Part shown: in pieces, positions 15,620 through 25,740 of the stretch
Position numbering within the stretch: position 1 is the stretch's first letter
Layout: every line of letters begins with the position of its first letter
Assembly (NCBI GenBank): GCA_902362375.1
Contig: CABIVS010000001.1
Span: forward strand, 1 to 47,620
Source of the DNA: Bacteroidaceae bacterium
Lineage (GTDB): Bacteria; Bacteroidota; Bacteroidia; Bacteroidales; Bacteroidaceae
Direction: 5' to 3'
DNA: 47,620 nucleotides
Notes under the pieces: model-generated
What the model saw: only the letters and a program-made list of their open reading frames with translations
Told to the model about the DNA's origin: nothing
The model's database searches: none
Program-made: the position numbers and the translations under genes

Positions 15620-17587
15620 CTAGCCTTTCACTTCTTTCACTTCTTCCAGTTCCATCGAAACTCGCTCCCACTCTTCAACAATAGTATCCAACTGCTGTTT
15701 CAGTTTCTGATGCTGCTCATACAGTTTCATATCCGAAGCTCCTTCGGGAGTGGCCATTTTCACTTCTATAATGGCTATGGCCGATTCGGTTTCTTCGATC
15801 GAGGTTTCGCAATCCGCAACTTGGCGCTCGAGTTTCTTCACTTTCTTATTCAGTTCTTTTTGAGCCTCATAAGAAAGTTTATTCTCTGAAGGTTGTACGG
15901 CTTCCTGTTCATTATTTCCTTTGGCAGATGCCGTAGGAGAAGCGGATAAACCTGCCCCCTTCTGAAGTTCGTTCAAGCTATCTATCTTTTTCTTTTGCAG
16001 AAATTCATAGATACCGCCGAGGTGTTCTTTTACCAGTCCGCCACCGAACTCATATACTTTAGTCGCAAGTCCATCCAAAAAATCACGGTCGTGGCTGACA
16101 AGAACTACGGTTCCGTCAAATTCGCGGATCGCTTCTTTCAATACGTCTTTCGAACGCATATCCAAATGATTGGTCGGTTCGTCCAGAATCAGGAAGTTGA
16201 CGGGTTCCAGAAGAAGTTTAATCATTGCCAATCGGGTACGTTCTCCACCGGAGAGGACTTTCACTTTTTTGTCCGAGGCTTCGCCTCCAAACATGAAAGC
16301 TCCCAGTATATCACGTATTTTCAGACGGATATCGCCTGTAGCTACCCGGTCGATCGTATCGAATACAGTCAGGTTCTCATCCAGCATTTGCGCCTGATTC
16401 TGTGCAAAATAGCCGATTTGTACATTATGACCGATGGTGAGTTTACCATCAAAGTCAATCTCTCCCATGATACACTTTACCAATGTAGATTTACCCTCTC
16501 CATTCTTACCAACGAAAGCTACTTTCTCTCCCCGGTTGATAGTGAGGTTTACATCATGGAAAACAACATGGCTGCCATACGCTTTGCGCACATCTTCGCA
16601 AATCACAGGATAGTTTCCGCTACGGCTGGCAGGAGGAAACTTCAAACGAAGCGAGGAGTTATCTTCTTCATCTATTTCAATGCGGTCTATTTTATCCAGC
16701 TGTTTGATACGGCTCTGCACCTGTACGGCTTTGGTAGCTTTATAGCGGAAGCGTTCGATGAAGTCTTCCGTATCCTGTATCTGTTTCTGCTGGTTTTCGT
16801 ATGCACGAAGCTGTTGTTCGCGACGTTCTTTACGCAGAACTACAAACTCATCATATTTCACTTTGTAGTCATAAATCTGGCCACAAGTGATTTCGATGGT
16901 ACGGGTCGTTACATTATTGAGGAAAGCACGGTCGTGGCTGACCAATACGACTGCATTGGCACGTGTAGCCAGAAAGTTTTCCAACCATTGGATACTTTCA
17001 ATATCGAGGTGATTGGTCGGTTCATCGAGCAAGAGTACGTCCGGGCGACGCAAAAGCAACTTCGCCAATTCGATACGCATACGCCATCCGCCGGAGAATT
17101 CCGAAGTAGAACGTTCGAAGTCCTCCCGGCTGAATCCCAGTCCGAGCAGAGTCCGTTCGATTTCCGCCTGATAGTTTGTACCACCCATCATCAGGAAGCG
17201 GTCATTTTCATGCGTGAAACGGTCTATCAACTGATGGTATTCTTCCGAATCGTAGTCTGTCCGTTCGGCTAGTTCCTGATTCATCCGTTCCAACCTCGCC
17301 TGAAGTTCAAAAATATGTTCGAATGCCAGTTCCGCCTCTCCCATCACCGTCCGGTTGTCGGAAAGAATCATGACCTGCGGCAAATATCCGATGGTTACAT
17401 CTTTCGGAGTGGCTACAATGCCATGTGTCGGCGACTGCAAGCCGGCTAATATTTTCAGCATGGTTGATTTGCCGGCACCATTCTTGCCGACCAACGCAAT
17501 GCGATCTTTCTTATTAATTACATAGCTGACGTCCTCAAAAAGCGGCGTCGCATTAAATTCTACTGATAATCCTTCTACTGAAATCAC
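15620..17587 (-). CDS. ABC-F family ATPase, 655 aa, GTG start
   Basis: A soluble protein with two ABC ATPase domains and no membrane part, of the translational ABC-F group (Uup/YheS/EttA relatives) that act on ribosomes. The Walker A motifs are GKNGAGKST and GKNGEGKST. The signatures SGGWRMR and SGGERTR are each followed by LLLDEPTNHLD or LILDEPTNHLD. The C-terminal 90 residues form a charged coiled coil as in Uup. The frame is open to an ATG at 17686, but a -7 element at 17619-17626 and the preceding terminator lie in that extension. The GTG at 17587 (encoding MISVEGLSVEF) is the best start. No tandem resistance context is visible. Confidence 0.88.
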   Translation of the reverse strand: MISVEGLSVEFNATPLFEDVSYVINKKDRIALVGKNGAGKSTMLKILAGLQSPTHGIVATPKDVTIGYLPQVMILSDNRTVMGEAELAFEHIFELQARLERMNQELAERTDYDSEEYHQLIDRFTHENDRFLMMGGTNYQAEIERTLLGLGFSREDFERSTSEFSGGWRMRIELAKLLLRRPDVLLLDEPTNHLDIESIQWLENFLATRANAVVLVSHDRAFLNNVTTRTIEITCGQIYDYKVKYDEFVVLRKERREQQLRAYENQQKQIQDTEDFIERFRYKATKAVQVQSRIKQLDKIDRIEIDEEDNSSLRLKFPPASRSGNYPVICEDVRKAYGSHVVFHDVNLTINRGEKVAFVGKNGEGKSTLVKCIMGEIDFDGKLTIGHNVQIGYFAQNQAQMLDENLTVFDTIDRVATGDIRLKIRDILGAFMFGGEASDKKVKVLSGGERTRLAMIKLLLEPVNFLILDEPTNHLDMRSKDVLKEAIREFDGTVVLVSHDRDFLDGLATKVYEFGGGLVKEHLGGIYEFLQKKKIDSLNELQKGAGLSASPTASAKGNNEQEAVQPSENKLSYEAQKELNKKVKKLERQVADCETSIEETESAIAIIEVKMATPEGASDMKLYEQHQKLKQQLDTIVEEWERVSMELEEVKEVKG

Positions 17588-17618
17588 TTCTGCTTCTGAT
17601 TTATAACATTTTGGACTG

Positions 17619-17626
17619 CAAAGATA
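17619..17626 (-). promoter_or_regulatory. -7 element of the ABC-F gene
   Basis: On the minus strand TATCTTTG is a perfect TAnnTTTG match, 32 bases before the proposed GTG start and just downstream of the terminator of the preceding gene. Confidence 0.6.
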
Positions 17627-17664
17627 CTGAATATTTATTAGATACAGCTTAGTATTATACGTTA

Positions 17665-17703
17665 TGAAAAACAAAAAAGCAGTCATTCTGATTGAATGAC
17701 TGC
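17665..17703 (-). terminator. intrinsic terminator after the nucleotidyltransferase gene
   Basis: A perfect 10-bp stem, GCAGTCATTC (17679-17688) with GAATGACTGC (17694-17703) and a 5-base loop, is followed on the minus strand by TTTTTTGTTTTTC. It lies 27 bases past the stop of the gene at 17730-18641. Confidence 0.9.
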
Positions 17704-17729
17704 CCTCTATCTTTACCTATGTATCTTCT

Positions 17730-18641
17730 TTAGAACAACTTAGCAGGATATTCGCCGGCATCTACCAATGCCTGAATCTTGTCTACTACGCTCTGACGAT
17801 CTTCCGGATAAGTAACACCAAACCATTTGCTGGTAGTATCCAATACTTCAACAGTAGCAGTTCCGTCATTAATCAATTTATCCACCATCAATGGGATGAA
17901 GAATTCGCTCTTCAGGTTTTCCATGTTCTTCGGATCGCTAAGGAAAGTCTTGAAAAATTCCTGGCTGTAAGCGAAGTAATCAGGAGTGAAGCCCCAGAAG
18001 TTCATACTTACCGGAGTCGTGTCAGGAGTAGCAGTCCATTCGCCATCATCACCGATATATTTCACTTCACCGTCAAGACGTTGAATCTTCGTACGTTCTA
18101 CTACAGATGTCAACAATCCTTTAGCATCTGTGCTACAGATACCACGAGATACCGTACCGCTTTCGCTCAAGGTATTTCCTACACGGAAACCTACCATTGA
18201 ATAAACGTTCTCTGAATTTTCAGGAAGAGCTGAAAGGAATTTACCCATTACCTGGAAAGAATCGCGACCATAAAAGTCATCGCAGTTGATTACTGCAAAC
18301 GGTTCTTTAATCACATCAGCACCCATCATTACTGCATGGTTTGTACCCCATGGTTTTGTACGGTCTGCCGGACAAGTAAAGCCTTCCGGAAGATCGTTGA
18401 TAGACTGAAATACCAGTTCGCAAGGGATGTGACCTTCGTATTTGGAAATAATTTTATCACGGAAATCTTGCTCAAAATCTTTGCGGATTACAAATACAAG
18501 CTTACCAAATCCGGCATTGATAGCATCATAGATAGAGTAATCCATAATAGTTTCGCCATTAGGACCCAGTCCGTCTAATTGCTTCAAGCCTCCATAACGG
18601 CTACCCATACCGGCTGCCAATAAGAATAAAGTTGGTTTCAT
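17730..18641 (-). CDS. sugar-phosphate nucleotidyltransferase family protein, 303 aa
   Basis: A GT-A-fold nucleotidyltransferase of the type that joins NTP and a sugar-1-phosphate. The N-terminal glycine-rich loop AAGMGSRYGGLKQ (residues 9-21) and the metal-binding region VINCDDFYGRDSF near residue 115 are typical. It is the length of UTP-glucose-1-phosphate uridylyltransferases, but the exact sugar and nucleotide cannot be read from the sequence. It is a single-gene unit with its own -7 element (18694-18701) and terminator, with no capsule or LPS genes beside it. Confidence 0.75.
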   Translation of the reverse strand: MKPTLFLLAAGMGSRYGGLKQLDGLGPNGETIMDYSIYDAINAGFGKLVFVIRKDFEQDFRDKIISKYEGHIPCELVFQSINDLPEGFTCPADRTKPWGTNHAVMMGADVIKEPFAVINCDDFYGRDSFQVMGKFLSALPENSENVYSMVGFRVGNTLSESGTVSRGICSTDAKGLLTSVVERTKIQRLDGEVKYIGDDGEWTATPDTTPVSMNFWGFTPDYFAYSQEFFKTFLSDPKNMENLKSEFFIPLMVDKLINDGTATVEVLDTTSKWFGVTYPEDRQSVVDKIQALVDAGEYPAKLF

Positions 18642-18693
18642 AAATTGTGTAATATTAAAAGGTTAGTGATGTCAACGGCATCAGATTTCGTTG

Positions 18694-18701
18694 CAAAATT
18701 A
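18694..18701 (-). promoter_or_regulatory. -7 element of the nucleotidyltransferase gene
   Basis: On the minus strand TAATTTTG fits TAnnTTTG, 52 bases upstream of the ATG at 18641. The nearest TTG is 16 bases upstream, shorter than usual. Confidence 0.5.
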
Positions 18702-18769
18702 CAAAAATAGTTGAATCCAACAGGACAAATATCAATCATTATTTACCAAAATCGTACAAAAATCATTCA

Positions 18770-21112
18770 TTAGAAGGGATAACCGATAGCAAAATGTATT
18801 CCCAGATTCTTCATAAAGCTTCCTGTGACATTGTAATATCCGCTTCTTTCGGTATCGTAAGGCAAATGCAAAGGTATACCGAAGTCGAGACGGAACACCA
18901 GAATATCCATATCATACCGAATACCGACACCAGTACCCAAGGCGATTTGTTTCGGGAAAGTTTTCAGTTCGAGCTGTGAGTCCGGACGAGCCTCATCTTT
19001 ACGCATCAACCAGACATTTCCGGCATCTAGGAAAGTAGCTCCCCAGATACTCTTAAAGATACGGAAACGATATTCTACATTTGCCTCGAAACGGAAAGTA
19101 CCCGTCTGATCGAGGTAGGAATAGCGGCTTTCCGACGGATGGTAGCCACCCGGTCCGATGCTACGCACCGTGAAGGCACGAATACTGTTGGCACCGCCTA
19201 CATAGAATTGTTCGCTGTAAGGGGCTATCGTTGCATTACCGTAAGAGAAGAGAGCACCCAAGGCCACACGGGAGGCAATCTTATTATTCTTGTCCATATT
19301 CCATAAATGGCGGAACTCCGTATTCAGCTTTACAAACTGTGCGAAAGGTACGTTGAGCAAACGCTTATCCTCTTTGTTGAAAGGCTGACCGAAAGCACGG
19401 TAAATCAAGGAGGTCAAGTTTCCGGCAGAAGTAATGGTGGACTGCCACCAAATCGGATTCTTTATACCGCGTGCGGAAGCGTTATCATACGTATAAGTAT
19501 ATTCCATGGCAGGAATAAACTGGTCTTTCAAACTGATATATAAGGCCGGATTAGCTTCGGCTATTGCGATAAATTCGTCCGATTGATGTTGCAGAACATT
19601 GAATGTCAACTTGAAAGGGGTAATACTATGTCGGCTTGTACGTGTCGGCTGGAAATCGTAGGTAGCATTTCCACCGAAGGATAGCAGTTTGTAATATCTG
19701 GCGCGGTTCAACTGGTCGACGTACAGGCGGAAAGTCGTTGTTGCCGGAAAGTCGAACTCCCGTTTTCCCAAATGCGGGAAAACCACCCGTGGGAAAGTCA
19801 AAGAAGTAGAAACTCCCATCTCCCAGCTATTCATCAGAGAACTCTTCTCTCCTCCTCCGGTTTGCCACTCATAAGAACCTTTCAGCTTTACATTCCAGCT
19901 TTCTCCACCTCCGAACACATTGTTCCGGGTGACGCCGAATGAGGCTCCCGGACCGGTCTGGTCGTTACTTTTGGTTACGACATTCAATTCCAGCTCGGCA
20001 TCCAGCGGCTTGGCAAAAGTAGCTTGCATCGTCACCTGCAACGTATCGCAAACGGCTGTTGTATCTTTAGGAGCATATTGCAGATCCAAGTAACTGAAAA
20101 TTCCCAGCTGACTGAGCTTCTCCTGAATCTGTTCCTGCCGATACTGATTATAAAGCCGGGTGCGGTTGGAAGCACGCATCTGTGTATTCCGCACAAATTG
20201 CTGATAGTTCAACCACCGATAAAGCATATTCGGACGAACCTGCAATTTCTTATAGAAATGAATATTCAGATTCTTGTACATCATGCTATCATTCGGCATT
20301 TCTCCATTTTTCCCAAATAAATAGACGGAAGCATCTCCTACATAGTAAGGACGCTGCGCAGCAGCAGGCAATCCCGACACAGGAATCAGACGAAGACTGA
20401 TGTGTCCTCCGGGCACTAAAGTTGTATCTGCCTGATAAGTCATATAGTCGGGACGGAAATAAAAATATCCCCGGTTACGTAACAGCGTACTGATACGGGT
20501 ACGTTCTTCATCCAGATCGACCACGTTAAACTGCTCACCGGGATTTATATAGGACATCCGGCGCCCCCGTTCCATAATACGTAAAGTCTGGGGTGTGAAA
20601 CGCTGATAATAGACCGTATCAATAAAATAAGGATTCTTCATGTCAACCGTATAAAGAATGCTTGCTTTCAGGCTGTCTTTCTTATCCACCAAGGTTTCAT
20701 AAGTCACTTTCCCGTTAAAATAGCCATAATCACGGAGCAAGTTAGTAGCCACCTTGATACGCACTTCCGGATTGACAGTGGAAATAAATACCGGAGGGTT
20801 GGCAGCCAGGCGGTTGAACATCCACTTTCCAAATCCCTTTTTATATTTCACAAAGTCATTATACATCCACATTTTAAAAGGAATAGGCAGAAGGCCTCCT
20901 AACATCTTTGTACTGGGAGTTTTGTCAAGAGCCGCATCAATCTCTGTTAAGGCCGTCTCTCCTACCGGTGTTGCCGACTTATTCTCTACTACCGTTTTTC
21001 CTCCTGTATAGAGTACCTCCCCTTCAGGCAGGTGTTTTGTCACCGAACAGCCCGAAAACAAAATGATACCAATCAGACAACTTGCTAATATGTTATTATA
21101 TATCCCTTTCAT
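18770..21112 (-). CDS. tamL: TamL: lipid-anchored TamA/BamA-family outer-membrane protein, 780 aa
   Basis: A two-part Omp85-family protein: POTRA-like periplasmic domains (about residues 30-380, including the repeated RNRGYF and NLLRDYGYF type motifs) and a C-terminal 16-strand beta-barrel ending in Phe. The N-terminus is a lipoprotein signal with lipobox FSGC (C22). E. coli TamA lacks this lipid, but it characterises the Bacteroidetes variant TamL. It would partner the TamB-like protein encoded just upstream, whose stop is 2 bases before this start. Together they help build the outer membrane. Confidence 0.85.
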   Translation of the reverse strand: MKGIYNNILASCLIGIILFSGCSVTKHLPEGEVLYTGGKTVVENKSATPVGETALTEIDAALDKTPSTKMLGGLLPIPFKMWMYNDFVKYKKGFGKWMFNRLAANPPVFISTVNPEVRIKVATNLLRDYGYFNGKVTYETLVDKKDSLKASILYTVDMKNPYFIDTVYYQRFTPQTLRIMERGRRMSYINPGEQFNVVDLDEERTRISTLLRNRGYFYFRPDYMTYQADTTLVPGGHISLRLIPVSGLPAAAQRPYYVGDASVYLFGKNGEMPNDSMMYKNLNIHFYKKLQVRPNMLYRWLNYQQFVRNTQMRASNRTRLYNQYRQEQIQEKLSQLGIFSYLDLQYAPKDTTAVCDTLQVTMQATFAKPLDAELELNVVTKSNDQTGPGASFGVTRNNVFGGGESWNVKLKGSYEWQTGGGEKSSLMNSWEMGVSTSLTFPRVVFPHLGKREFDFPATTTFRLYVDQLNRARYYKLLSFGGNATYDFQPTRTSRHSITPFKLTFNVLQHQSDEFIAIAEANPALYISLKDQFIPAMEYTYTYDNASARGIKNPIWWQSTITSAGNLTSLIYRAFGQPFNKEDKRLLNVPFAQFVKLNTEFRHLWNMDKNNKIASRVALGALFSYGNATIAPYSEQFYVGGANSIRAFTVRSIGPGGYHPSESRYSYLDQTGTFRFEANVEYRFRIFKSIWGATFLDAGNVWLMRKDEARPDSQLELKTFPKQIALGTGVGIRYDMDILVFRLDFGIPLHLPYDTERSGYYNVTGSFMKNLGIHFAIGYPF

Positions 21113-21114
21113 GC

Positions 21115-24100
21115 TTACTTCTTTTTCTTAAAGATGAACAGTTCACTGAGTTTGTCCAGTTTCTTGCGAAGTACCAGACCGACTCCGGTTTCCGTAATCT
21201 CGCCTTCGAGTACACTCTCGTAATTTTTATCGTAAAACAGACGGACATAACGGGTTCCGGTTCTATCCAAACGATATTCCAGAGAGATGTTATCAATAAA
21301 GGATTCCGCATCATTCGTCGCACTCTCACCTGTAGAAACCTTACCTCCGATTACAATCTGGAAACGATTGTTAAAGAGACGTTGTGAATAACGGAAACTG
21401 TAATCCGTACGCTTACCACCCGTATCCGACAAATCGTGATCTTCGATACCGACAGAAACACTGGCATTTTTCAGATTTCCCATCAATGAATTGATTTGGC
21501 TGCTTAATACGGAGTTCAGTGCGGAACCCATATTCAGTTTTCCCAATCCACCACCTCCGCCACCAATCGGTCCGGTGCCAAGATAGGTTTTCATAACCAT
21601 AATATAGAGAGCTTGTTTACCTCTCTCTTCCGCCCCCATGGCTGTCAACTCGTTTTGTATGGTTGCATCTTCGGGAGCAGATACATCAAATGCAAAGGAA
21701 AGATTATCCAACCGGTTCTTGACGACAATGGATACATCGAAATTAACCGAACGCGTTCCACCGTTCTCTCCTTCGGAAACAGAAGCACGGATACGATCGG
21801 TTGCTTTGAAGTTCAACATCGGGTCCATGGGGTTTCCTGTCCATTCCACATAGCTACCGTTATCGATAGCAAATTCTTTGGCAGCAATGACAGGTAAAGC
21901 ATATTTCATCAAACCGCCGCTCAACGTATAGCGTCCGGTCAATGTCAGATCACCTTGCGGAGTATATTTCATAGAGAGGTCACCTCCCCCTTCCAGTTCG
22001 ACACGATTGTCATTGCTTGCATCCAAATCGACTTTCAAACGGACGGATGGATCGATATGTACCATCATCACCATGTCCAGCCCACCTAAAGAAACAGTCG
22101 GCACTTCTTGTTGAACAACCGTAGTGGTGTCGCTAAACGAAGTAAAGGTTACCAGACTTCCCAAACGATCCTGTACCGTCAACGGTGAGTCGGTCAAGAT
22201 ATAGGAAACGTCTGTATTACCCAACAGGCTCATGTTTCCACGCATGTTCAATCCATCCAACGGTCCTTTCACTGTTGCCCGGAAATCGGCAAAGACTTTT
22301 CCGTAGACCAGACTCTCACGAGTGCGTTTGGCATCCAGAAGCGTATAGTTCTGCGCCAGCAGATTCAGATTTGCCATCGGTCGGGACATATCCCTGAAAT
22401 CAACATAACCGTCAATCGTAAATGGAGTTTTTCCTGTTGTATAGATAGCGAATTTATCAAATTCCAACCGATTATTCTTTATCAGTACCGGACGGTTGTC
22501 GAACCTGAAATTAGCACCATACTGTTGAGAAAGGACAGAAACGCTATCCAGCACCAGTTCGCCATTAATCAAAGGCTGTTCGGTGCTACCCGTAATGTTC
22601 AGATTACCATCCATATCACCGGCCAGCGTAGCCATTTTATCAGGAATAAATACGTTAGCTACACGTAGCGGGAAATGCTCCAGAGTAGCGTTTACTTCCA
22701 GACTATCTTTTCCTGTCCGGGTTGGAAGCAGCTTACCATCCGCCACCATCACTTCTACTTCGTCGTGATTCAGATAGGCGTTCAGGTATTGCTTTCCCTG
22801 TTCGCCCGGTAGCCAAGTAGCTCCCACTGTCACGTCACCAATGCGTTGACGTTCATAAGTCAGCTCATCAATAGCTGCTTCAACCGAAAGCTGAAGATCC
22901 TTTTCGGTCTGTACATAGTGCGCTTCCGCAGAGAATAAACCGGTTATTTCCGGGAAGTAAGGAAGTACACTGCTCAAATCAGCCAAACTGATTCTTCGGA
23001 TTTCCACATCAATATTCTGTAGAGAAACGGTGTCTCCCCGTACGGAATGTACACGGAATCCCATTCCTTCGTCATCCCACATATCGACATTGGCGTATAC
23101 GCGCATATTCTTATGTACATAAATCCAATTATGCTTTTCATTGAAATGGAACTTCTGGAAGGCGATAATCGGTTCTTCCGGAATCAAGGTGAAAGCCAGT
23201 CCATCGCCTTTTCCTTTGCCCTCAAACAAGGGACGTGCATTGACACCGAGTAATACTCCTGTTTCTCCTTTTCCATTTTTAAAGTCTACCAACAACTCGG
23301 CATCCCGGTCACGAATCTCTCCCGTCAGTGTGGTAGAGAAGGAGAATTGCGGATTCTTGGGGCCGTTAATAACTCCGGCACGCAATTTCATGAGTGTGGT
23401 ATCTTGTTTGACGGTAAAGAAGATGGTATCCAATTGCAAAGTATCTACTTTCAAGGCATGGATAGCGGCCTTTCCATTGATTCCCCAGTTGGGAGCCGTT
23501 CCGAATTTCACTGAAGCGTCATGGTAAGCTATCTTCTTGGTAGCCAGGAAATATGCCAAAGGGTTCTCTTGTCCTGCGGAGAAAGAGAAAATAGCAGTTG
23601 GCAATGCTTTGCGTAATTCAGCGTGATTCAAGGCTTTCTCATCAATCTGCTTCATCAGTACATCCACAAAATGAGTGGACTGGCGAATCAAAGGATTAAC
23701 ACCGGAACGTGCACTCAAATCGAGTTTCATATCTCCGGAGATTAAATGGGTAAATACACGGTTCTGACGAGCCTCTGCCGAAAAATTGAAAGTCAGCGGA
23801 CGCTTCATTGGCTCCGGCATGATTCCCAGTTCATGCAAATCCAGTTGGGTGACATCAATCGTTATTTTACCGTCGGGGTAGCTGTGTGCCAGATTGTATT
23901 CAGCATCCGTTGTCATTTTCAATAAAGCATTGTCACTTGTCAGATGTGCAGTGACCAATGCGCCTTTAAGTTCTCCCGTCAGATCAAGATTGGAAAGATG
24001 GTATTTAGCATAATGAAGCTGATCTAATGAAAGATTCAATTTGGCAAATGAATGGTAGGACATGACATCTAATCCACGACCATTAGCCGCAGCCGAAAGA

Positions 24101-25626
24101 GAAAGTTCATAGATAGAGTCTTTCGGAAGGAAACTATGAAGTTGCAGATTGTCTATTTTCAGATCAGCCTTATAGACTTCGGTAGTGGTATTCAAGGCTG
24201 CATTCACGTCCATAGCTCCTTGTCCTTCTTTCAAACGGAGATTTGCTTTATATTCAGGACCTTTGATATCCACTTTCGCCACCAGATTCATGCTGTCAGG
24301 AATGACAAGCGTACCATTAGGCGCTTCTCCCGACAGAGCGGTCAGGAAGTTCAGGTTTTGAGTGGTCATTTTCAGGCCGATGGTTCCGGTGCGTGTGAGA
24401 CTGTCGGTGAGGTTTTCCAAAAGACCACCGCCCTCCAATGCAAAAGCACCCGGCAGGTCTACCGTGAAACGGGAAATCTGCATTTCTTTCAGATTGCCGT
24501 CCGTGCCGGCACGGATGACGAGCGGGCGGAATGGATAGGCTTCTTTGAAGCTTTCGGGCAGACCGCCGGCAAATAGCATGACGTCTTCTTTGCCGATATA
24601 GGCATTGAGACGGGCGGATAAGCGTCCCGTAGTGGGGATATTGACCAGTTCCCAATAGGTATGGGCAGATAAATCGATTTCAGAATGGGGAGTGTTCAGT
24701 TTCAAACCGGGAACACAGATAACAGAATCATTGGAGTAGGCTCTACCCGTCAGAGAAGTGACGCTCAATCCGGAACGTTCGTTCATGGTAAATTCACGAA
24801 TGACTGCGTTCATATCCCTTCCTTTATACAGCAAAGAATCCAGAGCGATGCGAATATCCCGGACGGCAATATGAGAAGCGTCGAAGCCCTCAGCCGGTTG
24901 AGCAGTTCCGGTATCATAGCTGGCGGAGGTTCCCGATAATAAGAACTTCTTCAAGTCGTAGTATTGATTCTTCAAATCTGCTTGAGCATCATCGATGGCT
25001 GCTTCTCCAATATGGGCCGCCATACGCATGGAATCAGCAGGAAGTTGCATACTGAACGATACATTTTTCAATTTCAACTGATGAAGAGCTACTTTCCAGT
25101 TGATCGGAGTAGAAGCTGCGGTATCTTTGGGCGTAGTTGTGGTATCATTCATCAGTAGCTGCACGTGAGTGTCGGATAGTTCGACCTGATTGATTACCGC
25201 TACTTCATTAGACAGATCGACGCCATGACTTTGCAGGAAGAAACGTCCCAAAACGCCTTTAATCTTCATTCCCTCCATCAAATCGGCTGAATTAACGGCT
25301 ACCCGGCTCAAAGTCACTTCATCCACTTCTACTTTTCCTTTTATCAACGGCCATGCCTGTACACGGACATTGAGGCTTTCTAAAGACAAAAGGGTGTCCG
25401 GCTGTTGAATGACCTCCACACCACGTACCAACAGATTAAGTGGGAAACGAAGGTCTATCCGCTCCACCTGAATCTGCATGCCGGTTGCTTTAGAGGCGTA
25501 TGCAGTAACCTCCCGACGCAAAAGATTCTGAACGGGAGGAACATAAAGCAATACCATTAGTATTACAAAGAGTATTATAGGAGTAAGCAGTATCCAGCTT
25601 ACCCAACGTATCCATTTTCGTTTCAT
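21115..25626 (-). CDS. tamB: TamB-like translocation/assembly module protein (AsmA-like), 1503 aa
   Basis: A very long periplasm-spanning beta-groove protein. One N-terminal membrane anchor (about residues 5-30, WVSWILLTPIILFVILM) is followed by an extended beta-helical repeat region and the conserved C-terminal TamB domain (about the last 350 residues, including the glycine-rich GGGGGLGKLN near the end). TamB-type proteins are thought to assist outer-membrane protein insertion or phospholipid transport to the outer membrane. An ATG 14 codons upstream (25668) is in frame, but MKRKWIRW at 25626 gives the proper positively charged anchor. It forms a two-gene operon with tamL. Confidence 0.88.
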   Translation of the reverse strand: MKRKWIRWVSWILLTPIILFVILMVLLYVPPVQNLLRREVTAYASKATGMQIQVERIDLRFPLNLLVRGVEVIQQPDTLLSLESLNVRVQAWPLIKGKVEVDEVTLSRVAVNSADLMEGMKIKGVLGRFFLQSHGVDLSNEVAVINQVELSDTHVQLLMNDTTTTPKDTAASTPINWKVALHQLKLKNVSFSMQLPADSMRMAAHIGEAAIDDAQADLKNQYYDLKKFLLSGTSASYDTGTAQPAEGFDASHIAVRDIRIALDSLLYKGRDMNAVIREFTMNERSGLSVTSLTGRAYSNDSVICVPGLKLNTPHSEIDLSAHTYWELVNIPTTGRLSARLNAYIGKEDVMLFAGGLPESFKEAYPFRPLVIRAGTDGNLKEMQISRFTVDLPGAFALEGGGLLENLTDSLTRTGTIGLKMTTQNLNFLTALSGEAPNGTLVIPDSMNLVAKVDIKGPEYKANLRLKEGQGAMDVNAALNTTTEVYKADLKIDNLQLHSFLPKDSIYELSLSAAANGRGLDVMSYHSFAKLNLSLDQLHYAKYHLSNLDLTGELKGALVTAHLTSDNALLKMTTDAEYNLAHSYPDGKITIDVTQLDLHELGIMPEPMKRPLTFNFSAEARQNRVFTHLISGDMKLDLSARSGVNPLIRQSTHFVDVLMKQIDEKALNHAELRKALPTAIFSFSAGQENPLAYFLATKKIAYHDASVKFGTAPNWGINGKAAIHALKVDTLQLDTIFFTVKQDTTLMKLRAGVINGPKNPQFSFSTTLTGEIRDRDAELLVDFKNGKGETGVLLGVNARPLFEGKGKGDGLAFTLIPEEPIIAFQKFHFNEKHNWIYVHKNMRVYANVDMWDDEGMGFRVHSVRGDTVSLQNIDVEIRRISLADLSSVLPYFPEITGLFSAEAHYVQTEKDLQLSVEAAIDELTYERQRIGDVTVGATWLPGEQGKQYLNAYLNHDEVEVMVADGKLLPTRTGKDSLEVNATLEHFPLRVANVFIPDKMATLAGDMDGNLNITGSTEQPLINGELVLDSVSVLSQQYGANFRFDNRPVLIKNNRLEFDKFAIYTTGKTPFTIDGYVDFRDMSRPMANLNLLAQNYTLLDAKRTRESLVYGKVFADFRATVKGPLDGLNMRGNMSLLGNTDVSYILTDSPLTVQDRLGSLVTFTSFSDTTTVVQQEVPTVSLGGLDMVMMVHIDPSVRLKVDLDASNDNRVELEGGGDLSMKYTPQGDLTLTGRYTLSGGLMKYALPVIAAKEFAIDNGSYVEWTGNPMDPMLNFKATDRIRASVSEGENGGTRSVNFDVSIVVKNRLDNLSFAFDVSAPEDATIQNELTAMGAEERGKQALYIMVMKTYLGTGPIGGGGGGLGKLNMGSALNSVLSSQINSLMGNLKNASVSVGIEDHDLSDTGGKRTDYSFRYSQRLFNNRFQIVIGGKVSTGESATNDAESFIDNISLEYRLDRTGTRYVRLFYDKNYESVLEGEITETGVGLVLRKKLDKLSELFIFKKKK

Positions 25627-25740
25627 GTAAAATGTGTCAGTGTAAATAAGGTGACACAAAGTAAACAAATTATTTTGAAAAAAGGTTTGGGTAATAGTAA
25701 GAAAGATATAAATAGTAGCTAAGGAGTAGGAGAAACCAGC

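Noticed and set aside
15995..17272. 425-codon frame antisense to the ABC-F gene
   Set aside because: The ABC-F protein has all motifs on the other strand; the antisense product matches no family and reflects stop-poor complementary codons.
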